Shown here: piece after piece, positions 54,184 through 64,000 of the stretch
How the letters are laid out: each line of letters begins with the position of its first letter
How positions within the stretch are numbered: the stretch's first letter is position 1
Assembly: GCA_018857735.1 (NCBI GenBank)
Contig: JABMCL010000190.1
Location: forward strand, 920,965 to 984,964
DNA: 64,000 nt
Source: Alviniconcha marisindica
Taxonomy: Eukaryota > Mollusca > Gastropoda > Provannidae
Direction: 5' to 3'
Made by a program: the position numbers and the translations under genes
The notes under the pieces: model-generated
What the model was told of the DNA's origin: nothing
The model's input: the letters and a program-made list of their open reading frames with translations, nothing else
The model's database searches: none

Positions 54184-54330
54184 CTAAATATGATATTCTA
54201 TACACATGTAGAGGCATAGTCCTACCAACAACAAAAAATTGCATAAAGTATTATACCGTATAATACTTTATGCAATTTTTTGTTGTTGGTAGGACTATGC
54301 CTCTACATGTGTATAGAATATCATATTTAG
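54184..54330. repeat. 147-bp perfect palindrome
   Basis: The 73-bp arms around a single central C at 54257 are exact reverse complements over the whole length, checked base by base. The left arm begins CTAAATATGATATTC and the right ends GAATATCATATTTAG. The arms include CCTACCAACAACAAAAAATT and its mirror. No coding capacity. A recent foldback duplication or a sequencing/assembly foldback artefact would both look like this. Confidence 0.9.
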
Positions 54331-54377
54331 GTTAGTATGTATCATGTCAGTAAAACAAAACAAAAAACGCACTACTG

Positions 54378-54502
<125 letters not shown>

Positions 54503-54542
54503 AGCACAGCACAGTGACTGTATCAGAAACTGGGTACTGATA

Positions 54543-54700
54543 TTAGTTAGGATGGAAATACTGTGAGAAGAGGAAAGTTTTCAGTTTGGCCTTAAAAGAT
54601 GACAGGGTTGAGCAGTGTCTAAGGTCTTGTCGTGGGAGTGAATTCCAAAGGTGGGGTCCAAAGCAAGAGAATGCGCGAAACGGCCATGAGTCTTGCGTTT
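54543..54700 (-). pseudogene. Non-LTR retrotransposon, reverse transcriptase C-terminus
   Basis: Minus-strand reading from 54674 gives AFSCFGPHLWNSLPRQDLRH, CSTLSSFKAKLKTFLFSQYF and a stop at 54543. This is the well-known end of CR1/L2-type reverse transcriptase ORFs (G-P-x-x-W-N-S-L-P, then a TFK-type helix ending in LF). Just upstream, RKRKTHGRF lies in another frame, so a frameshift separates the two. Only this end remains. About 40 bp past the stop the strand runs into a (TG)n array, as with the other LINE relic. Confidence 0.75.
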
Positions 54701-56015
54701 GCGGTACTGCGCGGGCTGGGCCAGCTGTGACACTTGATTAGTGTCACTTCAGTCAGTTTCTGCCACTGGTATTAGTCGAGTCAGTCCCGGCTCAGTAACA
54801 GTCCCGGGACCGCTAACCCAGCAAAGCCTCAGTGGCGGGTGGTTGAGGGGCTGGTACCAGCGGCCACGACGACCCGCCGGGCGACCAGTTAATCATTCTC
54901 AAAACCCTTCCCAGCAAATAGAAGACAACATGAATTAATTAGGCCAACGAAATTTCAAGACTGACTTTACAGTAAAGAACATCATGTCATAGAATCAGCG
55001 ATAGGCGTGAGACAAGCAGCCCTGAACTCCAGACCTTTTCAAGTGCCTCATTCAAACAAAATATCCTATAGAGGCGATCTTTAATTCAAATCACCGAGCA
55101 GTACTCAGTCTTTAAAGAGGTGTCCAAAAAATTTACGTAGCCGGAACGTTTTACACCTTGCTCATGAATAACTAGGAGATACTGAAACTAAATTCGTTTT
55201 TAGCCCTGATGTAATCCTCTGCGCGGGTTGACTGGGCTCAAAAGAGCACCAACTAACTAACTAACAACCCGTTGATATTTCGTCTGCGGGCCACCACTGA
55301 CTGGAACTGACCTGATTGTGACAACCAGGTCATTGAAAGCCCGCACATTTTGAGGACTCAGTCAAACGACTGTCACAGAAGCACCATTTTAAAACCAAAG
55401 GCGATTAAATCCTCGCCGGATTATCAGTTTTCATTTTCATCAATCTCTTTTACCCAATCCGACCTGGAGCCCAAAACGGCCAACCCGGCCAAGTTCAGTC
55501 AGTCTTGGTCGACTGAAAATGAACACTCAACTTATTTATTTTAACCGAACAAGCTGTAAAAACTAAACCCTAACGAGAGACGTCTTTTTCTTTCATTTTT
55601 CATCGTTTTTGACCGTTTATATGTTGTTTAAGTGTCGTTCTGTGGCTTGATAAAGGGTTTTTCCGCGAAAATTTGCATACTGTGTGTCCGTGTTAAAGTA
55701 AATCAGCATTCGTTTGAACCTTTTTGTGTTTGGATCTCGACTGAAAACGAGTTTTCAACTTGAGAAGGCTAGTTCCTTTAAAAGCTGCCTGTACGTTTTC
55801 TAGAAACAGTGACGACATTCTATTTTAGTCTATCTGCGCGTCGCACTAGTGCCACGTCAGTCGTGGCCGTTGTGGATTCGCCGTTGGAAGCACCTGATAA
55901 AAACAGGTTAGAATGAGCTGTACCATAGTAATAGCCTAGTTGCACAGGCTACGCATACAACTAGAGTCTAGTCAAAGGGCAACAACTCACTGTTTACGTC
56001 AAGATCCGATTCAAG

Positions 56016-59000
56016 ATGGCGACAAGAAACGAATTTATCCCGGCGTCGGTCTTCAAATTTGACAATTTGTAAGTATACAGACATCGGGAAGCAACGTCAC
56101 ATATAACTGTGTTTGTGTTAAGTTCTTTCTGCATCAAATTTTTCAATCAAGCTTGTTGTATCTGGTCTGTAGCTTATGACATATGAGGAGACCTGTGACA
56201 GATTGAGAACAAGGCCAAGGGCGAGGTAGCTCACAACAGACGGATGTCGGGTCCAAAAAATAAAAAAATAAGTCACGACACACACACTTGTATTTCATAG
56301 CCATTATTTTAAACCCAAGCATACCGTGTTATACTTGATAATCTCAAACAGACTTACTGTAAATTGGTGAGGCGGATCGGTTCCATCACTGGATAGTAGT
56401 ATTTTGGCAACAACTGAGTAAATAACTATTAATAGCCTGGACATAACATTATGATTAACAGTTACTATCTTTCTACTATCACGCTAGACAAATCATTTCT
56501 ATTATTCTAACGCCGTTTACATTTACAGTTACATTGTAGAGTGTACATGTTTTGTGTGACATGATCAGACTGGCAAAGGGCTTGGGCTGTCATACTGAGC
56601 AAACTACCAGTACCAGTATGCTACAGTTACAGTAACAGTCATGGTCATGTAGAGTTGGCCGCCAAGGCTTTATCATTGATGGGGATTTTGTTTCAAAACA
56701 GCTTAACAAGTAACAACATCCATGAAGCCACATGTTCTGGTCATACAATTGAGTTGGTTTTGAATGATGTGGCAGATAGTCATAAGCTGAGCTACACCAA
56801 ATTTAATCCTGAACCACTGCACTGGTACAAACTATTATTTTTACTACTTACTACTATATATACTAGAATACTACTTATATCTGGGTCATTCTTCTGAAAA
56901 CTGGTCAAAATTGTGACATAGAGGGTAACAATTCAGTGTGTGACTTTTTTAATGCTGTTATTTGGAAATGAAAGCTTGACATCCTTGTGTACATAAATAT
57001 AAGACATAAAATGACAGGACAGGAACTTGGTTAATTGTACATTATGTTACATCATAGGTCAGTGTCTCGCAAATGTTACAGAAGACACCAGAAATGCATG
57101 AATAGAGTTGGCTCAGTGGCCAGTTTGACTTGCCTTTTTAATACTTCCTAATTAATAAAGGAATATCAGTCACTTGTGACATTTAAAACGAAAATTGTGC
57201 TGTCTCTTTAACGATTTTGGTTTAAAATGTCTTCTTCGAAGTACAGACATGCATGAAATAGATTACACATTTCTTTTCCTTAGTTTTTTTTCTCTTTTTT
57301 CCCCAAAGTAATGTGGGTGGGGGTGGGGGGGTGGGATGCATTGCACTAACTTGGTCTGAACTGTATTATATATATAAATATACATATCAGAGGGATATTT
57401 GTTTCTTGCTTTCTAAAGTTAATAACCAGTCACACTTAATAATCTGTCTCACATGTTATGTGGACATCGTCATAAGTACAAAAGGATAATAAGAATCACA
57501 CACTTGAACCATTGACCAAAAACTTAATAAACAAGTATCTTCATTACAAAAGCAATGTTCTTTCCACATTTTCTTGATTAGAACTGGTATTGACCCCTGC
57601 TTTAGATATCGGGATAGCCAAGAGTGGCAGCAATCTAGTCCACAGTCCCCCAAGCCATATTCTCTGTCTCATCCTGTGTAAAAGCAAGAAAAATCTTTTC
57701 ACAGTGTCTTACACTGTTTTGTGACGACTGTACCATCAAACTAATTTGATTGCAAAAGTTTTAGTATTTCTGAAGATCTAGTAGAAACGATTGTGGCTTT
57801 GACCCAAACATCGCAAAATGATATTTTTGAATGATACTCTGGCTGATGATGATGCATCACCATACTAAGTTTGACCGATCAGAGATATTGTCCTGGCAAA
57901 CATTCACTGAAGTTCAGAACCTTCACTGTGACCTTGACCTTGAATACAGCAAAGCAACCTTTTCACAAGACACTCCAGCTTATGAACATGCACTATCAAA
58001 CTAAGTTGGTCGCCCCAAAAAATCAGCAGTTCAGAAGATAGAAATAGTCATATTTGATTGTATGAACCGAAATTCAGTTACTGTGACCTTGACCTTGAAG
58101 ATAGAAACCCATTTTTCTCATATGACACTCTGGCTTATAATGACCATGATGTTTCAACATACTGTGTTTGGTTACAAATGGTTCAGCGATGCATAAGATA
58201 TCCAAACTAACATTAACTGAAACTTTTAACCTTGGCTGTGATATTGACCTTGAACATTGGCAATCCAACATTTTCACTGGACACTTCTTTGCTTATGATG
58301 ATCTACACTCAAACTGAGTTTGGTTGCAAAAGACTCACTGGTTTAGAACTAATAAAAGATATAGCAGAAACTGTCATATTTTGATTATATAAGCCAACAC
58401 TGTGACCTTGACCTTGAAGATAGAATCCCATTTTTTCACATGACATTCCGGCTCATGGTGGTGCACCACAATACCAAGTTTGGTTACAAAATATTGCAAA
58501 CAAACACTCAGCCGAATGGGAACAAATTGTCATGAGCGTTACATCCCTCACCCCAGAAGACACCACAGTGCTTTCCTTTCTAGTACTAATACACCAATAA
58601 TACGTTTAGGTCAGACGCGGCGCAGTCACGCTGATGTGGACTGGTAATGCTAGGGTAGGTCGAAAAGTCAATGGTACAAGCAGAAATTATTATTTTGTGT
58701 GCTCGCACGTTACACCAAAGACAACATGTCAACCACCTCTGAAGAAATGACCGTAATTTATTTCGTTTCCTTTGTCATCAAACAAGCATTAAAAATATGG
58801 TGAAATGTGGTTATCTACTAATTTCTGTTGTGAACAAATCACAATATCGCGATACACACTCAGAAGACACCATCGGTAACGCGGAGACAATGATTATCTT
58901 TCCTTTGTTCAAGCTGTTAATAGCAAGCAACACACACAAATACCATTTGTATGTAAGAACTGGCCTCCTTTCTCATGTCATGAACCTGTTTTTATTCAAT

Positions 59001-62000
59001 CGCGGAACGACAGGGAATATCTTCGATCAGCTAACCTTCCCAAAAGCCATGTCACAAATGGCTGCTGAAAATGTCATGATTTTTACCCCAAAAAAGACTC
59101 ACAGCTCAAGAAATAATGATGCATTTACCCATTGTGTCATTTCCCTTATTATTCTCTAAACACATTACATCAGAAATATAGCGGTAGTTTAAAAAGTTTC
59201 ATGTTTTGGTTTAATTTTTATTTCATCGGGAAAGTGGCACCCTCTTTGGTCCAGTTTTCAGGAGAATGACCCATATATGATTTGACTGAGTTGTCAGCAC
59301 AGAGATGCTGACAGACACTAATACCAAAGATACACAAAGACTACATGTAGTGACATTCAGTAACTAACAAGTAACATTGCATTGTATTGTAATGCTAAAG
59401 TGTGAAATGGGATGAATGACGAGTTATCACAGCAGAGAGTGGAGAACTTGTCATAGTACAGATGATGTGTGCAGCTTCATCATCATTAGCATTTCTTCAA
59501 TTCTTGACATTAGAAATAATGGACCAGTAATAGTACGTAGTATGGCTGTGCGCATGTTTGACCATGGAAATATCTTTTTTACTGAATACTTGTAATGGGA
59601 GTCGTATGAAATAATGGGATTCTGTAAAAACAGTAATCATCAGTCATTCGGTAGTATTAGGCCATCCATCTGGTGCCACTGTATGTGTGTATGTTGTTAT
59701 TGTTGTTGACACTGAAAGTGTGACAGTGTAAGTGTAATTCAGTTGTAGTGTTACTTAGTCATCAGTGTCAAACTTTGTATGAATTTTTGATAGTACATTA
59801 GTAGCCAGCATTGAAATTTACTTGTTCGTACCACATTCATATAATATTATAATCATAACTTACATGAGTTGTGTCCATGGACAATTTCATGCATGAAATG
59901 CTTTTAAATAGCCTTTTGTTTACTTTTGCATAGTAATTTTTTTGGGGAGATCATTCACGCAATTATACCCAAATAAAAACCATGATATTGTCATTTCTTT
60001 GTAATTGGATGCTGTGTTTTTAATGTAAGTTGTAACTCAATCATTGATGACAGCTAGATGAGTAGATCTATCACTTTTTTTTTCAGTATGTGACTGTATG
60101 TGATCATTATCATTAATTAATAATATTATATAATAAACTTTGTTGAGCTTTACATGTTCATACCAGTTTTGCAGTCTGGGCTCATTTTCATAGTTACAGG
60201 TACAGGAGAGGAACAGGAAATTCAAGAGATATTTTTCTGAGTGTGAGTTGACTGGTCAGTGAACTTTTTGCTCTTGACTGTTGTTAGTAATGCAACTGTT
60301 TCCTTCCAGGGAGCGCCCAGTGCAACTGCACTTGAAGAATGTGTATGCGTGTCTTGGTGTGGGCATGCTTGCAGCAGCTGCTGGAGCCTACGTCCATCTC
60401 TTCACCAGCATCATGCAGGTAGGTCCTGCAATGCAATTATGCCCAGAATGGAAGGAGGCTGGGTTTTGGATTCCTTCACTGTCCTGTAGATGTGTACATA
60501 ACTGAAAATGCATTTTTTGGTGTTCCATTTGTAGGGGAGTGGGGTGGGGAGTGAAGGAAGCAGGTTGGAAGCATGAATAAAGAGTCACAAGTCAGAGGTT
60601 GCTGTAACAGAACTTTTATTTACACCAACCAGGAAACAGTGTAGGCTCTCCCCTGAGATGAACACATGAACACAGGCCGCAACAGCAAATAAACAACCTG
60701 CCGCTGCTGGGACACTGGAGGAAAAGGGACGCTGCAGGCCCAACGCACAAGTTTTAACACTTTAGATAATCGGGGCCATAAAATTCCCACCCAATCAAAA
60801 AAGAGAAAGGACAGGAAAAAAGGTTAAAGGGTCATGGCCCTGGACACACACAATGTACTCAGTTACACATAGTTTTCATATGTTGTGATCCAAATGCTGT
60901 CTCTGGAGTGTACTACTACTAGCATTGAAAATTAAAAACAACACTCTAAGTCTAAATATTGATTGATTGATTGATTGCCATTAATTTGATCTTCGTTGAA
61001 TGTGTATCTCATCCCCTCTCACACCCAGTTTGAATGTGGGTCATGTTAGCATGTACTGATTTTGTTCATATTAACTAATTAAGGAATTATGATCATGATA
61101 CAAGTTTACAACCAACCATCATGGTTGGGGAAGATTGTAAGTTTATGTAACTGTTTAACTAAAGAATGAAATTTGCATACAAGCTATGTGTTCATCATGT
61201 TATGTGTATGTTACATCTGTGTGAATTCTCTGACCCCCATCAACACATTTCTTCCTCTATCATAATCATTGTGAGCAAATGCTGATGGTGCATGTGAATC
61301 ATGATATCTATACTTGACTGTTTGGACTTCAGGCCGGTTTTCTGACAACCATTGGTGCACTGGGGCTGATGCTGTGGTTGAGTACTACTCGTCACAGCAA
61401 AGAAAATCTCAGCAAGCGCCTGGCTATCTTCACTGGCTTCACGTTCTGCTCAGGTGTGTATGCGCACAGCTTTCTTTTCTTTTCTTTTTTTCATTAATCT
61501 CTAACTGCCTTTTTTGTCTGTTATTTTTTAATCCCCGTGGTAGGGTACCACAAGTTAAAGGCCCCCTCGGCTAACAGTAACAGTGAAAGCCCAGAGCTGT
61601 CATGGTATCACATTGTTTCTCTTTTCCAAGTCTGGAATAGGTTAGAATATTGATACGTAATCATTTTCCTACTACTGCCATTCAAATTTCTGTCTTTTCT
61701 GTCTAATTTTGGAGACTTTCCTCGGTCACTTCAGACATAGTGATGTGCCTTGTATTGGGTAAAGGGAAAGTGATATTAGACTCTCCTTTTATGTTTTTGC
61801 CCCAATAATATGACCATTACAATTAAGTAAATAACTGAATATTTGTTTTTTAACCCTTTTTTGTTATAGTATCTTATACTGCAGATGTTTTGGACAGTAC
61901 AAATCAAAATACAAACTTTGCACAATTTTAATATGTCCTGAGCTTTACATGTTCATACTACTTTTATTGAAGTTGACTACATTTCAAGGCCAGATCAGTG

Positions 62001-62776
62001 TCAAACATTAGTAATTTAATTTGGAAGTGAAAGTTGTATTTTGTTTTCTTTTGGGATCAAGTTCAAACTGGTAGACTAGATGTTGCATGGTATAATGACT
62101 GTGACAGAGGTGCCAGAAAGGTAAAACTGCTCAGAACATTTCCCTTAGTATGTTCTTATTCAGTCAGGTGTGAGAACTTTGTGTGTAACTGTCAAGTATA
62201 TTGACAAAGTCATGCTGATCACTGATTTATTTTCGTGATTTGGCCTACATTCAAGGGAGATAATCAAAATGTTCCCTGACTGCACAGGATACACAGTATC
62301 TCTCCTTCCCATCTTTTTCCAGACATTGTTAAATTAGTAGTTTACACACAGACTGAAAGTCTTTGCAGATTTATAACCCCCATTGAGCTCTGCCTGTTGA
62401 GATGAGTTTGGGTGACCTTGATCTTGTTTCTTTAGTGGGTTTTAGTGGGGTTTTTTAAATTTTATGACAGTTTGAGTCATGCTTTTGTGTGTGCCAGGCT
62501 GTTTTTGATAGCATGAGGATAATTATATTCTTTCATTGTTATTGTTTTATTTTTACTCCAGTTGTAACTCTTTTTGGTGGTTGGTTTGATTACAAGATCA
62601 TTGCCATGACTGTTCAATTGATTTTTGAAAGTCAGAATCAGATTTAAAAAAATTGTGATGTGTATTTTGTGCCTGTTCATAAACTTTCACACAAGTGACT
62701 TTGATTTATGTCATTTTGATTTTGTAGGTGTGTCTCTGGGCCCTCTGCTGAATATGGCCATCGCGATTGAACCCAG
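56016..62776 (+). CDS. TMBIM6: Bax inhibitor-1 (TMBIM6), first four coding exons, partial
   Basis: TMBIM6 is an ER-membrane calcium-leak protein that dampens cell death and ER stress. Plus-strand exons: 56016-56068, 60310-60418, 61333-61453, 62728-62776, with all phases consistent, giving 110 residues (vertebrate full length about 237). Start: ATG in TTCAAGATGGCGACA, encoding MATRNEFIPASVFKFDNL. Exon 2 encodes ERPVQLHLKNVYACLGVG and the first membrane span ending AAAAGAYVHLFTSIMQ. Exon 3 encodes the second span (AGFLTTIGALGLMLWLSTT). Exons 3-4 form the third (LAIFTGFTFCSGVSLGPLLN then MAIAIEPR). The remaining spans and the C-terminal pore acidic residues lie beyond the right edge. No exon was found in 62777-64000. 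The family call is firm; the paralogue call rests on these exons only. Confidence 0.93.
56883..59272. mobile_element. Candidate TIR-bounded segment in TMBIM6 intron 1
   Basis: GGGTCATTCTTCTGAAAACTGG at the left is mirrored at the right (CCAGTTTTCAGGAGAATGACCC) with one mismatch. TATAT-like bases lie outside both. The 2.4 kb between includes a ~155-bp repeat series and a 120-codon plus-strand ORF (58797-59159) unlike anything I know. The pair could be ends of one DNA transposon or two unrelated copies of a repeat in opposite orientation. Confidence 0.35.
57780..58520 (+). repeat. ~155-bp diverged tandem repeat with TGACCTTGACCTTGA motif
   Basis: Four or five imperfect units in TMBIM6 intron 1. 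Each holds TGTGACCTTGACCTTGAA (57929, 58084, a decayed copy at 58240, 58403), then ATTTTTTCACATGACA-like and GGTTACAAA-like pieces. On the minus strand the core reads TCAAGGTCAAGGTCA. Confidence 0.75.
60573..60851 (-). mobile_element. Possible solo LTR
   Basis: The segment reads TGAATAAAGAGTC at the left and GGCCCTGGACACACACA at the right, so both strands start TG and end CA. On the minus strand an AATAAAAG signal lies about 45 bp before the end, as in an LTR R region. It is more GC-rich than the surrounding intron. No clear target-site duplication and no retroviral-type coding sequence were seen, so the call is weak. Confidence 0.28.
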
Positions 62777-62817
62777 GTAAGACAAACAAAGGAAAACAAT
62801 TGGTGTGCATGTGTGTA

Positions 62818-63385
62818 GCGGGAGTGGGGATAACTCAGTGAGAGAGCGAAAGACTCATGATCAAAGGGTCTCAGGTTTGAGTCCTGGCAGGAGTGGCTGG
62901 AGAATTTTCTTCTCTAACTTTCTGTACTGTTATTTCGGTATCTATGATTGTTTTATTATAATATTTATTGAACGTTTTCAGTTATTGGTGAGCCAGAAAA
63001 AAAAGGGGTGTGCCGTGTGTGTCCCGGGGTTTTTGTTTTTATAAATTAAATCAATTTTTTGGGGGTCTTTGATGTTTCGATTTTAACTTTTATTTTTTAA
63101 GGAATTTTGTTTTATTGTAATTTTTTGAATGTTTTAAGTTACTGGTGAGCCAGAATAAAAAAATTGTGTTTTTGGGGGTGGGTGGGGGGGTTGCGGGGCA
63201 TGTGTGTGTGTGACTTTTTTGGGGGTGTCATTTTATTGTTTAATTTCCTTGTTTTGAGGTTTTTTTAGATGTTTATTTAGTTGTTGATGTTTTTTTTGTT
63301 AACTGTATTGAATGTTTTTATGTAAATGATGAGCCAGAAAGCAAATTTTTCTACATAGAGACAATAAAGTTGTATTGTATTGTAT
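62818..63385 (+). mobile_element. tRNA-derived SINE with (TTGTA)n tail
   Basis: The head reads GGGGATAACTCAGTGAGAGA (box A region) and GGTCTCAGGTTTGAGTCC (box B) at the right spacing for a tRNA. The end is ACAATAAAGTTGTATTGTAT followed by TGTA, the kind of short-repeat tail copied by a LINE partner. Inside, a module with TATTGAAYGTTTT and TGAGCCAGAA occurs three times (about 62965, 63124 and 63306), so this copy has internal duplications. It sits in the TMBIM6 intron right after exon 4. Confidence 0.65.
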
Positions 63386-63458
63386 AGCACTGTATGTGGA
63401 TATTTAGAATGCACTGTGTAAATCCATGGTCACTCATTCAGAGTCATTTACAACTTGA

Positions 63459-63570
63459 GTGCAGTGGGTCTGCTCAAAAGCAGAGAACAGCACCATAGTT
63501 GCCATTGTGAAGCATTTAGGGCTCATCTAGAGATGAGGCGCTCAACAAGTGTTCAGATAAATAAAATAAA
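63459..63570 (+). mobile_element. GCAGTGAGTCTGCT-family retroposon, longest copy
   Basis: TTGAGTGCAGTGGGTCTGCT, CAAAAGCAGAGAACAGCACC and later GATGAGGCGCTCAACAAGTG then AATAAAATAAAA. The early part matches copies at 13395, 16980 and 31148. The GCGCT plus A-rich ending looks like a retroposon tail. Confidence 0.5.
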
Positions 63571-64000
63571 AATAGTATGCAAACAAAAAATTGTGTTTGA
63601 TATTATGAAAGGGTCAGAACTCGGGTACTGAAATAGTGGCTTGTTGTCTTGTGATGGATCTTAGGGTGTGCATTTACGTTTTTCTGTTAACTTTTTGAGG
63701 AATATGTCTGCATTTTGACATTACTTCCACAGTTTTGGCACTGTGGTGATCTTCATTAGTTTCCTTGTCATGACTGTCTTTATTCCTTCATCACTGAAGT
63801 TGTGTGCCTATGATTTAACATCTTGCCTGCCGCTTGACTGGCATGTCATGGATCTCCACCACTGTCACTGTGGTTACTTTCAGCTTTGTTCCTTTGATTG
63901 TTATTGTAAAGTGCCTTGTGCTCCCACATTGTGCAGTAGATGGGCAGTCTAGAAATTGTCTTTATTATTGATTGATTTGGGCATTTTTGTTGCACTTTGC
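63571..64000 (+). other. TMBIM6: TMBIM6 intron, right edge
   Basis: A 69-codon reading frame at 63743-63952 does not continue the TMBIM6 protein and has no recognised domain. Its end (TAAAGTGCCTTGTGCTCC and a GTCTTTATTATTGATTGA tail) resembles another retroposon 3' end. No TMBIM6 exon was found here. Confidence 0.4.

Noticed and set aside
62777..64000. TMBIM6 exon 5 within the window
   Set aside because: The reading frame at 63743-63952 contains no Bax-inhibitor motif and does not fit the phase after exon 4, so exon 5 is taken to lie beyond the right edge.

Overview
The window reads as nuclear DNA of an animal, most likely a mollusc and perhaps a marine gastropod. The case rests on small exons with GT/AG introns, conserved metazoan housekeeping genes, very long (CA)n, (TG)n, (TC)n and (GA)n microsatellites, and many tRNA-derived SINE-like repeats. 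The species cannot be fixed from the sequence alone. I rebuilt the gene models by hand from splice signals, codon phase and remembered family sequences; no alignment was run.

There are four protein genes. (1) CNOT6/CCR4 deadenylase, minus strand: only the first three coding exons (4496-7951) are inside, and the nuclease part lies left of base 1. (2) MRPL1, mitochondrial ribosomal protein uL1m, plus strand, complete in nine exons (10584-19664), head-to-head with CNOT6 across a short shared promoter. (3) Mitochondrial glutamate dehydrogenase (GLUD1), minus strand, complete in twelve exons (24792-42962, 533 aa), tail-to-tail with MRPL1; the candidate poly(A) signals are about 150 bp apart. (4) TMBIM6 (Bax inhibitor-1), plus strand, first four coding exons (56016-62776), running off the right edge. 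The genes share no single pathway: two act in mitochondria, one in cytoplasmic mRNA decay and one in the ER membrane.

Between GLUD1 and TMBIM6 (about 43.1-56.0 kb) no conserved gene is visible. This block is visibly CpG-rich, unlike the CpG-poor gene bodies. It holds huge CA/TG arrays, a 29-bp minisatellite, many copies of a tRNA-derived SINE-like family, two dead non-LTR retrotransposon ends, a cluster of perfect palindromes, and a terminal-inverted-repeat element.

The most interesting item is that 0.85-kb element (46456-47306). Each end starts a different protein reading inward: an acidic P2X7-tail-like start on the plus strand and a THAP zinc-finger start on the minus strand. It looks like an internally deleted relic of a two-gene DNA transposon with TTAA-type target duplications. 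Other notable structures are a Harbinger-like MITE in a GLUD1 intron, a second inverted-repeat MITE in an MRPL1 intron, a foldback hairpin upstream of CNOT6, a 147-bp perfect palindrome, and a ~155-bp repeat in TMBIM6 intron 1 whose copies carry nuclear-receptor-type half-sites.
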